Shown here piece by piece: positions 29,526 through 38,751 of a DNA stretch of 64,000 nucleotides. The stretch is from assembly GCF_001894885.1 (NCBI RefSeq), contig NZ_BCXB01000016.1, forward strand, positions 1 through 64,000, written 5' to 3'. Numbering within the stretch: the stretch's first letter is position 1; every line of letters begins with the position of its first letter. A model generated the notes under the pieces. That model was given only the letters and a program-made list of their open reading frames with translations, was not told where the DNA came from and made no database searches. This DNA is from Rhodococcus marinonascens NBRC 14363. GTDB taxonomy: Bacteria > Actinomycetota > Actinomycetes > Mycobacteriales > Mycobacteriaceae. A program made the position numbers and the translations under genes.

Positions 29526-29948
29526 ATGGACCGCACCCCCGCCGCCCCGCTCCACCTGACCGACGAGGCGCTCACCTTCCTCGGTGAACATCACCTGGGC
29601 ACACTCACGACACTCCGCAAGAACGGCACCCCGCACGTGGTGGCTGTCGGCTTCAGCTGGGATCACGAGCAAGGGGTGGCGCGGGTGATCACCAACGGTT
29701 CCTCGCAGAAGGCGCTCAACGCCGACCGCGGGGGGTACGCGGCGGTGACTCAGGTCGACGGGCGCCGCTGGATCACCCTCGAGGGACCGTCCCGCGTCCT
29801 GACCGACCCCGGCTTGGTCGCCGACGCGGTGGCCCGTTACGCGGCCCGGTACACCCGGTACAGCACTCCCCGAGAGAATCCGGCACGGGTGGTCGTCGAG
29901 ATCGCGGTCAGCCGCGTACTCGGCTCGGCCGCGGTGCGGCACCACTGA
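29526..29948 (+). CDS. F420-dependent biliverdin reductase-like protein (Rv2074 type)
   Basis: The 140-residue split-barrel protein belongs to the pyridoxamine-phosphate-oxidase-like family (LGTLTTLRKNGTPHVVAVGF, ITNGSSQKALNADRGGYAAV, RWITLEGPSRVLTDP). The M. tuberculosis counterpart Rv2074, at the same place next to cobL, is reported to reduce biliverdin with F420H2. The gene is divergent from the SDR by 44 bases, and its 3' end overlaps the convergent mannosyltransferase by about 40 bases. Confidence 0.85.
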   Translation: MDRTPAAPLHLTDEALTFLGEHHLGTLTTLRKNGTPHVVAVGFSWDHEQGVARVITNGSSQKALNADRGGYAAVTQVDGRRWITLEGPSRVLTDPGLVADAVARYAARYTRYSTPRENPARVVVEIAVSRVLGSAAVRHH

Positions 29949-30666
29949 ACCGCAGCTTCCACGGGACCATCGCGGACTCGAGTTGGATGGCGAAACTCAT
30001 CTTGGACACCCCGTCGGTGCGCTCCTCGAACCGGATCGGGACCTCGGCGATCGTCATGCCACGCTGCACCGTGCGGTAGTTCATCTCCACCTGAAACGCG
30101 TACCCGTTGCTCCGCACGCCGTCGACGTCGATCGCGCGCAAGGTGTCGGCGTGCCACGCCTTGAACCCGGCGGTCGCGTCCTTCACCCGCAACCGGAGGA
30201 TCGCATTGACGTAGAAGTTCGCCCACGCCGACAGCGCCTTGCGATGCCACGGCCAGGCGTCGGCGACCGCGCCGCCGGTCACGTACCGGGATCCGAGCAC
30301 GACGGCCGCGTCTGTCGTCGCCAGAGTTTCCAGCATCCCCGGGATGGCCTCACAAGGGTGCGACAGGTCGGCGTCCATCTGGATCACGATGTCCGCGCCC
30401 TCGGACAGCGCCCGACTCATCCCGGCCACATAGGCGCGCCCCAACCCGTCCTTCACCGTCCGGTGCAGGACACCGACCGGGATCGGACCGTCGACGCCGA
30501 GTTTGTCCGCGACCTCACCGGTGCCGTCCGGCGAATCGTCGTCGACAACCAGCACGTGCATATTCGCAATGCCCAGCGCCGCGAGGAATTCGACGATCTT
30601 GGGCAGGTTGTCGCGTTCGTTGTAGGTCGGTACAACGACGGTTACCTTCGGGGGAACGCTCTCCAT
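29908..30666 (-). CDS. ppm1: Polyprenol-phosphate mannose synthase catalytic domain (Ppm1-like)
   Basis: This 252-residue GT2 glycosyltransferase has TVVVPTYNERDNLPKIVEFL, the DDDSPDGTG site and QMDADLSHP. It should transfer mannose from GDP-mannose to polyprenol phosphate for lipoglycan synthesis and protein mannosylation. It equals the C-terminal domain of M. tuberculosis Ppm1; the N-terminal acyltransferase domain is not attached here. The ATG at 30666 has GAAGG just upstream. The longer upstream frame is not protein-like. Confidence 0.9.
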   Translation of the reverse strand: MESVPPKVTVVVPTYNERDNLPKIVEFLAALGIANMHVLVVDDDSPDGTGEVADKLGVDGPIPVGVLHRTVKDGLGRAYVAGMSRALSEGADIVIQMDADLSHPCEAIPGMLETLATTDAAVVLGSRYVTGGAVADAWPWHRKALSAWANFYVNAILRLRVKDATAGFKAWHADTLRAIDVDGVRSNGYAFQVEMNYRTVQRGMTIAEVPIRFEERTDGVSKMSFAIQLESAMVPWKLRFSGAAPRPSRVRG

Positions 30667-30744
30667 GACACCTTCGCGTGATCTGTGATTCCACACTCGC
30701 CGCAACGCACAACGACGGATGTGGGCGTGAACAAATGGCAAATG

Positions 30745-31884
30745 TTACCCGGGGAGTACCCCCAGCCCGTGCGGGCGGGTATTCACCGGTTCGCATCCGT
30801 CGGCAGTCACGATGACGATGTCCTCGATCCTCGCACCCCACTCGCCGCGGAAGTAGATCCCCGGCTCCACGCTGAACGCCATGCCCTCCGCCAATTCCAT
30901 CGAGTTCCCCGTCACGATGTAGGGCTCTTCGTGTACCGAGAGCCCGATCCCGTGGCCGGTCCGGTGCACGAAGGCGTCCGCCAGCCCCCGGGCCGCGAGC
31001 AGATCACGGGCTGCGGCGTCGACTGCTTCCGCCGTCACACCGGGGCGTACCAGATCGACCGCCGCCGCGTGTGCCTGCTCCAGCACAGCGAACCGCTCCG
31101 CGACAGCGGGGTCGGGTTCACCCATGCTGTACGTGCGCGTGGAGTCCGAGTTGTAGCCGGGTTCGACGGGACCGCCGATGTCGATGACCACGACATCACC
31201 CGACTCGATGCCGCGCTCGGACACCTCGTGGTGCGGATCGGCCCCGTGCGGCCCCGAGCCCACGATGACGAACGCGGCCTCAGTATGCCCCTCCTCGAGG
31301 ATGGCGGCTGCGATGTCGGCCGCAACCTGAGCTTCGGTGCGACCGACCCGCAGGAACTCGCCCATCCGGGCATGGACCCGATCGATGGCCTGCCCAGCCC
31401 GGCGTAGAGCGTCGATCTCCGCCTCGTCCTTGACCATTCGCAGTTCGCGCAGAACCCCGGTCGCAAGGACGGGCAGTTCACCGAGCGTCTCGGACAGCGG
31501 GATCAAATGCAGCGCAGGCATCGCATCCGTCACGGCTGTCCGGGCGGGGGCGGGGAGTAGCGCCGCCACCACGCGGTACGGGTCGACGCCGTCGACCCAA
31601 TCCTGAATCGTCAGACCGAGTTCGTACGCCGCAGATTCGGTGAGAGAGGCCAGTTCGAGCCGCGGTACCACAACGGACGCTGTATCGCCGTTTGCCGGAA
31701 TCACCAGGCAGGTGAGGCGTTCGAACGACTCCGCCCGTGAACCCAGTAAATATCGAAGGTCGGGGCCGGGTGTGATCAGGAGGCCGTCGAGTCCGGCGGC
31801 ACGGGCGAGGCCGCCGGCCCGAGCGATTCGGTCGGCATAGACAGCGGTTGGGAAGCGTGAAGGCGATGCGCCGAGGGAACTCAT
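30745..31884 (-). CDS. pepQ: M24-family Xaa-Pro dipeptidase
   Basis: The 379-residue metallopeptidase has an N-terminal creatinase-like domain and a C-terminal pita-bread domain. Metal ligands are visible in DIGGPVEPGYNSDSTRTYS, HRTGHGIGLSVHE, SVEPGIYF and ARIEDIVIV. It cleaves dipeptides or N-terminal residues before proline. M. tuberculosis Rv2089c (PepE) has the same neighbours. It is divergent from the exonuclease gene by 35 bases. Confidence 0.9.
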   Translation of the reverse strand: MSSLGASPSRFPTAVYADRIARAGGLARAAGLDGLLITPGPDLRYLLGSRAESFERLTCLVIPANGDTASVVVPRLELASLTESAAYELGLTIQDWVDGVDPYRVVAALLPAPARTAVTDAMPALHLIPLSETLGELPVLATGVLRELRMVKDEAEIDALRRAGQAIDRVHARMGEFLRVGRTEAQVAADIAAAILEEGHTEAAFVIVGSGPHGADPHHEVSERGIESGDVVVIDIGGPVEPGYNSDSTRTYSMGEPDPAVAERFAVLEQAHAAAVDLVRPGVTAEAVDAAARDLLAARGLADAFVHRTGHGIGLSVHEEPYIVTGNSMELAEGMAFSVEPGIYFRGEWGARIEDIVIVTADGCEPVNTRPHGLGVLPG

Positions 31885-31919
31885 GACTTCAGGCTAAACC
31901 GGTTTGGCAAGATGAGGAC

Positions 31920-32876
31920 ATGACAGGGCCTCTGCTTCTCCTCGACGGTGCCAGCCTGTGGTTTCGCGCGTACTACGCATTACCGGACTCGATCACATCT
32001 CCCGACGGACGATCCGTCAACGCGGTGCGCGGCTTCACCGACATGGTCGCCGCGCTGATCACCAAATTCGAACCCTCACGGGTCGCGGTGTGCCTCGACC
32101 TCGATTGGCGGCCGGCGTTCCGGGTGCAGGCGGTGCCCACCTACAAAGCACACCGGGTTGCCGAGGACACCGGCGGGGCCGAGGAGGAGGTGCCGGACAC
32201 CCTGTCGCCACAGATCCCGATGATCCTGAATGTCCTCGCCGCCACCGGAATAGCCACCGCAGGCGCGGAAGGGCTCGAAGCAGACGATGTTCTCGGCACC
32301 CTCGCCGCCACCGAAACCCGCGACACCACCATCGTGGTCACCGGCGATCGCGACCTCCTCCAGGTGGTCACCGACGATCCGGTGCCTGTGCGGGTGCTGT
32401 ATGTGGTGCGTGGACTCGCGAAGGCCGAACTGCTCGGACCGGAAGAAGTGGCAGCCAAATACGGCGTGCCCGTTGAACGGGCGGGCGAAGCGTACGCGGA
32501 ACTCGCTCTCCTGCGCGGTGACTCGTCCGATGGCCTGCCCGGAGTGAAAGGGGTCGGCGAGAAGACCGCCTCCAGCATGTTGATGCAGTACGGGTCGTTG
32601 GAAAACCTGCGGGCCGCCGCGCTCGATCCCGGCTCCGAAATGGCGAAGGGCGTGCGGGCGAAGTTCGCGGCCGCAGCCGACTACCTGGACGCCGCACTGC
32701 CGGTCGTGCAGGTGGTGCGGGACGCCGACGTCTCGTTCTCACGGGGCGACGCGCTGCCCGCCGCGCCGGTCGACCCGTCCCTGCTCGGCGAACTTGCGGA
32801 GGAACTGGGAATTGCAAACTCCGTCGGACGCCTCGAGAAGGCGCTGAAGTCGGCGGCCACTGCCCAGGCGTCCTGA
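31920..32876 (+). CDS. 5'-3' exonuclease (FEN-like, Rv2090 type)
   Basis: The 318-residue protein is a stand-alone relative of the DNA polymerase I exonuclease domain. It has [15 protein letters not shown], the acidic [10 protein letters not shown] and GDRDLLQVV motifs, and a helix-hairpin-helix region [17 protein letters not shown]. It should act on branched or flap DNA during repair. Start ATG at 31920. Confidence 0.9.
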   Translation: MTGPLLLLDGASLWFRAYYALPDSITSPDGRSVNAVRGFTDMVAALITKFEPSRVAVCLDLDWRPAFRVQAVPTYKAHRVAEDTGGAEEEVPDTLSPQIPMILNVLAATGIATAGAEGLEADDVLGTLAATETRDTTIVVTGDRDLLQVVTDDPVPVRVLYVVRGLAKAELLGPEEVAAKYGVPVERAGEAYAELALLRGDSSDGLPGVKGVGEKTASSMLMQYGSLENLRAAALDPGSEMAKGVRAKFAAAADYLDAALPVVQVVRDADVSFSRGDALPAAPVDPSLLGELAEELGIANSVGRLEKALKSAATAQAS

Positions 32877-32920
32877 GATCGCACCCTAACTCTGTACCGA
32901 CAGTTTGTGAATGATGACAG

Positions 32921-32934
32921 GGTTCGGCCGAACC
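32921..32934. promoter_or_regulatory. 14-bp perfect palindrome after the exonuclease gene
   Basis: GGTTCGGCCGAACC is perfectly palindromic and lies 45 bases after the exonuclease stop and about 115 bases before the protease start. It may be an operator or part of a terminator. Confidence 0.4.
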
Positions 32935-33050
32935 TGCCCACCTCCCGAAAAATCAAGAGATAAGCGCAATAGACTCCGGCGCCCAGTATGGATGGCATCG
33001 AGGTTTCGCTGTCATCCCCTCCCAACACACCGTCGGACAAAGAGGTTCAC

Positions 33051-33757
33051 TTGAGCATCGCCAGTAAGATCACCGCTGTTGCCGCCGCCGCTCTCACCGT
33101 TGCAAGCATCGGAATCGGGGTGGCATCCGCTGCCCCCACGGAGGAAAGGGCGGCGTCAGGGGCTACTCCCGTTGCGTGATCACTGTTGAGAAACCCGATG
33201 GTTCCTGGTCGGGGTGCACCGTCGCGTTCGTCGGGACGACCCCGTCGAACCAGCCGGTGGCGTTGACAGCCGGGCATTGCGCATTTCCCGGAATGCGTGT
33301 GTATGCCGGCGGAAAGCTGATCGGCGAGACCGGTAAGTCGTCGTTCGAGGAGAAGTGGGACCCCATCTCATCGGATTGGGCGACTATCGCGCTGAACGGG
33401 AACGCTCAGCCGGTTGCAGCTTCGAATAAGGTGTCACCGGAGTCGCTAGGGAAGGCTCGGGTGGGCGATGAGGTGTGTAGCGAGGGGATGACCTCGGGAT
33501 GGCAGTGCGGCAAGGTCACCGCTACCACTGGTGACTGGATCTGACACAATCTCGTGATGGCGCCCGGCGACAGCGGCGCGCCCTTGATCCGCACCAGCGA
33601 CAACGCTGCTCTGGGAATTCACTCGGCACGCGGCGACCTGTTCCCCACGGACTACGGCAGGTCCTACTCGGTGTCCGCTGCTCTCACGAAGGCCGGAGGA
33701 TACATGCTGACTACCGTCGACGGGCTCGCCGAACACCGGTCAAACGTCGAGGCATGA
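33051..33757 (+). pseudogene. Secreted trypsin-like (S1) serine protease, frameshift and stop
   Basis: A TTG at 33051 with AGAGG upstream starts a signal peptide (KITAVAAAALTVASIGIGV, then ASAAP). The frame then ends at 33179, and the mature part continues one frame over: VALTAGHC (catalytic His), SSDWATIAL (catalytic Asp), then an in-frame TGA at 33542-33544, then APGDSGAPL (catalytic Ser). The frame change needs a one-base loss between about 33130 and 33160, possibly at the CCCCC run (33133-33137). With both lesions no active protease can be made, unless one or both are sequence errors. Confidence 0.8.
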
Positions 33758-33792
33758 TCCCTACGTCGTCAACGGCCGATGTGTCGGTATCG

Positions 33793-34422
33793 CTAACTCG
33801 GGCGGCTCACCTCATACGTACCCTTGTCATCGGTGAAGGTGAGAGTGACCTGCTTGTCGTCCCCGTCGACGGTGAGATCGCAGGTGAAGCTATTGCCCGT
33901 CTTCACTTCCTGATCCGCCGGGCAAGTGACACCCGAGACGTTAGCCGCGCCGTACGACTCGGTGACGATGCGCTCGACACCCTCCTCGGCCGCCCGCTGA
34001 TCTAGGGTGTCCGTGCGGAACACGGTAAACGCAAGCGTCAGCACTGCACCCACGACGACGAGCAGAGCTGCGGCACCAGCGATGATCCACGGCTGCTTCG
34101 TCTTCCTTGGCGGCGGCGGACCCCACTGCTGCTGACCGGGAGTAGGTCCCCATTGTTGGGGCTGACCCCACTGGGTTGGCGGTCCGGGTTGCTGACCCCA
34201 TTGGGGTTGCGGCGGACCCCATTGGGGTTGCCCGGGATACGGCGGTTGCCCGGGATACGGCGGCTGACTCGGGGCGGGTTGACCCCACTGCTGAGCGGGC
34301 GGCTGCTGACCGTATTGCGGCCCCCAGTACTGACCTCCGGTTTGGTCAGGGTCGCCCCCACCCGACTGTTGTCCCTGAGCCCATTGCCCATTCGGGTCGT
34401 TCGGTCCGTAAGGGCCGCTCAT
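33793..34422 (-). CDS. DUF4333 membrane protein with Pro/Gln-rich N terminus
   Basis: The 209-residue protein has a Gly/Pro/Gln-rich cytoplasmic half with short repeats (PPYPGQ twice, then QWG units), one membrane segment (IIAGAAALLVVVGAVLTLAF) and an outside DUF4333 domain with two cysteines (GVTCPADQEV and SFTCDLTVDG). It matches M. tuberculosis Rv2091c in position and layout. Two adjacent ATGs exist at 34425 and 34422; GGGAGG is five bases before the second, so I use 34422. The function is unknown. Confidence 0.85.
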   Translation of the reverse strand: MSGPYGPNDPNGQWAQGQQSGGGDPDQTGGQYWGPQYGQQPPAQQWGQPAPSQPPYPGQPPYPGQPQWGPPQPQWGQQPGPPTQWGQPQQWGPTPGQQQWGPPPPRKTKQPWIIAGAAALLVVVGAVLTLAFTVFRTDTLDQRAAEEGVERIVTESYGAANVSGVTCPADQEVKTGNSFTCDLTVDGDDKQVTLTFTDDKGTYEVSRPS

Positions 34423-34523
34423 CATCGCCTCCCGCTCGCGTGTCCAGTCTCGTATTACCGTAACGCCCAACCACCAGTTTCGGGCCTTCGCGCAGCTTTG
34501 TAGATCCAACCAGACCGGTCAGC

Positions 34524-37262
34524 TCACGCAGCATCCACCGCGACGACACCGCGACGGATGGCCGCCACGGCGCGACCCGCGGCCTTGCCCACCTCCGGGT
34601 CCGACGTGGTCGAGCGGACCTGCTCGAGCAGATCGATCACCTGCCGGCACCAGCGGACAAAGTCGCCTGCCGACAGAGCACGTCCCTGATCCCCTGCCGC
34701 GATCAATGCTTCGACCAGTGAATTGTCACTCGCCCAATGGAAAACGGCGGAAGCGAAACCGAAGTCCGGTTCCCGCGTCGGCGGCAACTTGTGCCGGATC
34801 TCGTCAGCTCGCAACTCCCGCCACACCCGCACGGTCTCGTCCAGTGCATGCCGCAGCAGTCCAGTGCCGCCATGCTCGACGGTCTCCCCTTCACGGCGAG
34901 ACTCGAAGATCACCGAGGAGACGGCGGCGGCAAGCTCCGCAGGCCCGAGTCCCTTCCACACACCCTGCCGGAGACACTCGGCAACCAAGAGGTCACTCTC
35001 GCAATAGATTCGACTCAACCGCGTTCCGTGTTCCGTCGCTTCGGGGTGCCCGCCCGCCGAGATGTAGTCGCGCTCGGCCAGTAGCGACAGGATGCGATCG
35101 AAGGTGCGCGCCAACGAGTTCGTGGTGGCGGCCACCTTCTGCCGCATCGTCTCGGTCTCGCGGGCAAGCCTGCTATGGCGCTCACCGATTCGGCTCAACT
35201 GCTCGCGGTCGGGCCAACTGTGGCAGGGGTGCTGCCGGATAGCGCGGCGCAACCGAGCGATCTCGGCGTCGTCGCCGACGGCACCCGACTTCTTCCGTTT
35301 CCGTCGGCCCGGCGCGACGATTCCGGTGCTGCGCAACGCCGAGGCCAGATCTCGCCGGATCCGCGCGGTGTGGTGGTCGAAGCGCCGAGGCATCTGCATC
35401 GACCCCAAAGACCGTGCCGGCTCCGGGAAGTCGCCCGCCGACACCCGGCCCGCCCACTTCGCCTCGGTCAGGATCAGCGGCTTCGGATCCGTCTCATCAC
35501 GGTCGGGCTCGAGTACCACGGCGAGTCCGGAGTGCCGGCCTACGGGGATCGCGATGACGTCGCCGCGGCGGAGCGCCACGAGCGACGCGATGGCGGTGTC
35601 TCGGCGTTCGGTCCGGCCCTGCCGCTCGAGTGACCGTTCCCGGCTGCTCAGTTCCTCCCGCAGCCGCTCGTATTCGAAGTACTCACCGTCCACGCCGCCC
35701 AGCCGTTCCCGGAGAGTGACGAGCGCGGCCTCGTTTCGTTCGATACCCCTGGTCAGACCCACCACGGAACGATCAGCCTGGAACTGGGCGAACGACCGCT
35801 CGAGCAGCGCACGCGATTCTGTGGCACCCATACGGTCGACGAGATTGATGGTCATGTTGTAGCCGGGACGGAACGAACTGCGCAACGGAAACGTCCGGGT
35901 CGAGGCGAGACCGGCCACATCCACCGGTTCCACACCGGGTTGCCAGAGGACCACCGCGTGACCCTCGATGTCGATTCCGCGCCGCCCAGCTCTCCCCGTG
36001 AGCTGGGTGTATTCCCCGGGTGTGAGTTCGGCGTGGGCCTCACCGTTGTACTTCACGAGCCGCTCGAGGACGACGGTACGAGCAGGCATGTTGATGCCGA
36101 GTGCCAACGTCTCGGTGGCGAACACTGCCCGCACCAGACCCTTGACGAACAATTCCTCGACAGTTTGCCGGAAGGCAGGCAGCATCCCCGCGTGGTGCGC
36201 GGCGAGACCCCGTTCGAGGGCCTTGCGCCACTCCCAGTAGCCCAAGACCACAAGATCAGCCTTCGGGAGCTCCGCTGTATGGGCATCGATGATCGTCCGG
36301 ATCTCTTCAACCTGCTCCGGCGTAATCAGGTGGAGCGATGAACGCAGGCACTGCGCCAGCGCTGCATCACACCCTGCCCGGCTGAAGATGAACGTGATGG
36401 CCGGGAGCAGTCCCTCGTCGTCGAGACGGGAGATCACCTCCGGTCGCGGCAGCGGGCGGAAGTCGCTGGAGAACCCGCGGCCCCCGCGGCGTCCTCGACC
36501 CCTCGACTCCCAGGAGTCGGCTCGGTCCAGAGCCTGCCGCTGCTTGACGTGACGCACCAGATCCTGGTCCACCACCAGATCCTTGCGCGCGTCCCCACTC
36601 CCCGCGCGCACGTCGAAAAGGTCGAACAGCCGACGTCCGACCATGATGTGCTGCCACAGCGGAATCGGACGGTTCTCGTCGACCACAACGCTGGTATCGC
36701 CGCGAACGGTTTCCATCCATGCACCGAACTCCTCGGCGTTGCTGACGGTCGCCGACAGACTGACGAGGCGGACGTCGTCGGACAGGTGAAGGATCACCTC
36801 TTCCCACACGGCGCCCCGGAATCGGTCCGCCAAGAAGTGCACTTCGTCCATGACGACGTGGGACAACCCGTGTAGCGTCTGCGAATCCGCGTACAGCATG
36901 TTCCGCAGCACCTCGGTGGTCATGACGACCACCGGCGCGTCCGAGTTGATGCTCGAGTCGCCGGTCAGCAGACCGACGCTGTCCTTGCCGTAGCGCCGCA
37001 CCAAGTCGGCATACTTCTGGTTGCTCAGTGCCTTGATGGGTGTCGTGTAGAAGCACTTGCGTCCGGCCGCAAGTGCCAAGTGCACCGCAAATTCGCCGAC
37101 CACAGTCTTTCCCGCACCGGTCGGGGCGCAAACGAGGACACCGTGCCCACCCTCGAGCGCGCGGCAGGCATTGATCTGGAAGGGGTCGAGCGCGAAGCCA
37201 AGCTGAGCCGAGAACACATCGAGTTCGGTGCCGCCGGTCTTCTCACCTGTTGTCACTGCCAC
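34524..37262 (-). CDS. helY: Ski2-like ATP-dependent helicase HelY
   Basis: The 912-residue DExH helicase has Walker A APTGAGKTVV (Lys52), the DEVH box in VVMDEVHFLADRFRGAVWEE, SLSATVSNAEEFG, and QLTGRAGRRGIDIEGHAV (motif VI). The rest resembles Ski2/Mtr4 proteins. In actinobacteria HelY is thought to act on RNA or structured nucleic acid. It follows tatC by 12 bases and ends a long minus-strand gene series. Confidence 0.95.
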   Translation of the reverse strand: MAVTTGEKTGGTELDVFSAQLGFALDPFQINACRALEGGHGVLVCAPTGAGKTVVGEFAVHLALAAGRKCFYTTPIKALSNQKYADLVRRYGKDSVGLLTGDSSINSDAPVVVMTTEVLRNMLYADSQTLHGLSHVVMDEVHFLADRFRGAVWEEVILHLSDDVRLVSLSATVSNAEEFGAWMETVRGDTSVVVDENRPIPLWQHIMVGRRLFDLFDVRAGSGDARKDLVVDQDLVRHVKQRQALDRADSWESRGRGRRGGRGFSSDFRPLPRPEVISRLDDEGLLPAITFIFSRAGCDAALAQCLRSSLHLITPEQVEEIRTIIDAHTAELPKADLVVLGYWEWRKALERGLAAHHAGMLPAFRQTVEELFVKGLVRAVFATETLALGINMPARTVVLERLVKYNGEAHAELTPGEYTQLTGRAGRRGIDIEGHAVVLWQPGVEPVDVAGLASTRTFPLRSSFRPGYNMTINLVDRMGATESRALLERSFAQFQADRSVVGLTRGIERNEAALVTLRERLGGVDGEYFEYERLREELSSRERSLERQGRTERRDTAIASLVALRRGDVIAIPVGRHSGLAVVLEPDRDETDPKPLILTEAKWAGRVSAGDFPEPARSLGSMQMPRRFDHHTARIRRDLASALRSTGIVAPGRRKRKKSGAVGDDAEIARLRRAIRQHPCHSWPDREQLSRIGERHSRLARETETMRQKVAATTNSLARTFDRILSLLAERDYISAGGHPEATEHGTRLSRIYCESDLLVAECLRQGVWKGLGPAELAAAVSSVIFESRREGETVEHGGTGLLRHALDETVRVWRELRADEIRHKLPPTREPDFGFASAVFHWASDNSLVEALIAAGDQGRALSAGDFVRWCRQVIDLLEQVRSTTSDPEVGKAAGRAVAAIRRGVVAVDAA

Positions 37263-37274
37263 CCCGTCAGATTG

Positions 37275-38318
37275 TCACAGCGTGTCGGAGAAGTCCTGAC
37301 CCGGTGTGTTGCCGCCGTTCGTGTCCGTGTCAGCACTGTCGGTCGCCGCACCGGACTTCCCGGATCTACGCCAACGCCGAGACCGGCCGGCTGGTTCGGG
37401 TACCGGGGCCGCGCTGACATCGAACGCTTCGCTCAAGTCGGACGGTGCGCCGATCGTAGACGATTCGTCGTCGCTGAGGGCGCCCCACTCCTGCTCCGTG
37501 CGGCGAGCCTTGCGTCGGTCGTTGAGGCGGGCGACCTGCACGGCGAGCTCGAACAGCAGCGTCAACGCAAGCGCCAGCGCGAGCATCGAGAACGGGTCCT
37601 GGCCGGGAGTGGCGATCGCGGCAAACACGAACAGTCCGAAGATCAGGCCCCTACGCCACGCCTTCAGCCTCGCGTAGGGAAGGATGCCGACGACATTCAG
37701 GGCGACGATCAACAGTGGAATCTCGAAGCTCACACCGAAGATGATCAGCAGGTTGACGATGAACCCGAAGTATTCCGTACCGCTGAGCGCTGTGATCTGG
37801 ACATTGTCACCGATCGTCAGCAAAAAGTGCAGGGCCTTCGCAACCACCACGTACGCCAGTACGGAACCGGTGACGAACAGCGCCGCGCCGGAAGCGACGA
37901 AACCCACCGCGTAGCGGCGTTCCTTAGCGTGCAGGCCAGGAGTGATGAATGACCACAGCTGATACAGCCAGATGGGACAGGCCAGGACGATGCCAGCCGT
38001 CAACGCAACCTTGAATCGGAGCATGAACTGGTCGAACGGTCCCGTCGCGAGCAGTCGGCACGCGCCGTCGCTACTGAGGTCGGCCCGACTCGAATCGGGG
38101 AGCGAACAGTACGGCCCACGCAACAACTCACCGAGACTTTCGATCCCCAGAAATTGATGGGAGTACCAGAAGAACCCCACTACGGTGGTGATCAGGACGG
38201 CCAGCACCGACAGCAGCAATCGCGTACGCAGTTCGTAGAGGTGATCGACCAACGTCATCGTGCCGTCGGGGTTGGTCCTCCGCTTAGTGTTTCGCGGATC
38301 GAAGGGAATTCGCACCAC
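37275..38318 (-). CDS. tatC: Twin-arginine translocase subunit TatC
   Basis: The 347-residue protein has six membrane segments; the N-terminal part [20 protein letters not shown] carries the conserved HLxELRxR signature, and [12 protein letters not shown] and [15 protein letters not shown] are typical. It recognises twin-arginine signals at the cytoplasmic membrane. The last 75 or so residues form a polar tail, longer than in E. coli and common in actinobacteria. Confidence 0.95.
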   Translation of the reverse strand: MVRIPFDPRNTKRRTNPDGTMTLVDHLYELRTRLLLSVLAVLITTVVGFFWYSHQFLGIESLGELLRGPYCSLPDSSRADLSSDGACRLLATGPFDQFMLRFKVALTAGIVLACPIWLYQLWSFITPGLHAKERRYAVGFVASGAALFVTGSVLAYVVVAKALHFLLTIGDNVQITALSGTEYFGFIVNLLIIFGVSFEIPLLIVALNVVGILPYARLKAWRRGLIFGLFVFAAIATPGQDPFSMLALALALTLLFELAVQVARLNDRRKARRTEQEWGALSDDESSTIGAPSDLSEAFDVSAAPVPEPAGRSRRWRRSGKSGAATDSADTDTNGGNTPGQDFSDTL

Positions 38319-38345
38319 TGTTCGCCCTAGTCTTGGTCAGCATCA

Positions 38346-38371
38346 AACCGGGGTGAAGATTCACCCCGGTT
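38346..38371. terminator. Perfect 12-bp inverted repeat between tatA and tatC
   Basis: AACCGGGGTGAA and TTCACCCCGGTT face each other across two bases, in the 68-bp gap between tatA and tatC. There is no U-tract on either strand. It may be an attenuator or RNA-processing site that sets tatA and tatC amounts. Confidence 0.6.
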
Positions 38372-38386
38372 GTCAGGCGGCTCGGA

Positions 38387-38683
38387 CTAAGCCGACTTGG
38401 GTTCGTTGTGCTGCGACTGTACCGGCTCCGGAGGGGTGACCGGTGTCGTCGTGGTGTCCGCGACCGGCAGTTCGGCAGGTGCACTCTGCTGTGGGGCAGA
38501 CCCACTCGGCGGCGCGGAGGGCGCCGGCGTGCTGTCGTCGTTCTGCATCTCGCGGACCTCACTCTTGAAGATGCGGAGCGAGCGTCCGAGTCCGCGAGCC
38601 GCGTCGGGCAGCTTCTTGGATCCGAAGAGGATGACGACGACCAGCGCAACGATGGCCCAGTGCCAGGGACTCAAAGCTCCCAT
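38387..38683 (-). CDS. tatA: Sec-independent translocase subunit TatA
   Basis: The 98-residue protein has one N-terminal membrane helix ([19 protein letters not shown]) with the FGxKKLP hinge, an amphipathic helix ([20 protein letters not shown]) and a Pro/Ala/Thr-rich acidic tail. It oligomerises to form the Tat translocation site with TatC. GGAGG lies in the leader just upstream of the ATG at 38683. Confidence 0.95.
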   Translation of the reverse strand: MGALSPWHWAIVALVVVILFGSKKLPDAARGLGRSLRIFKSEVREMQNDDSTPAPSAPPSGSAPQQSAPAELPVADTTTTPVTPPEPVQSQHNEPKSA

Positions 38684-38751
38684 TTGAAACCTCCAAAAAG
38701 ATCAGGTAACCAGATGGTACCGGACATACCCGGCACCAGTCCCATGGAAGG

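Noticed and set aside
33542-33544. TGA in the protease gene as a recoded (selenocysteine or readthrough) codon
   Set aside because: The gene also has a frameshift, no homolog I know has a special residue here and no SECIS-like hairpin is evident; a nonsense lesion is simpler.
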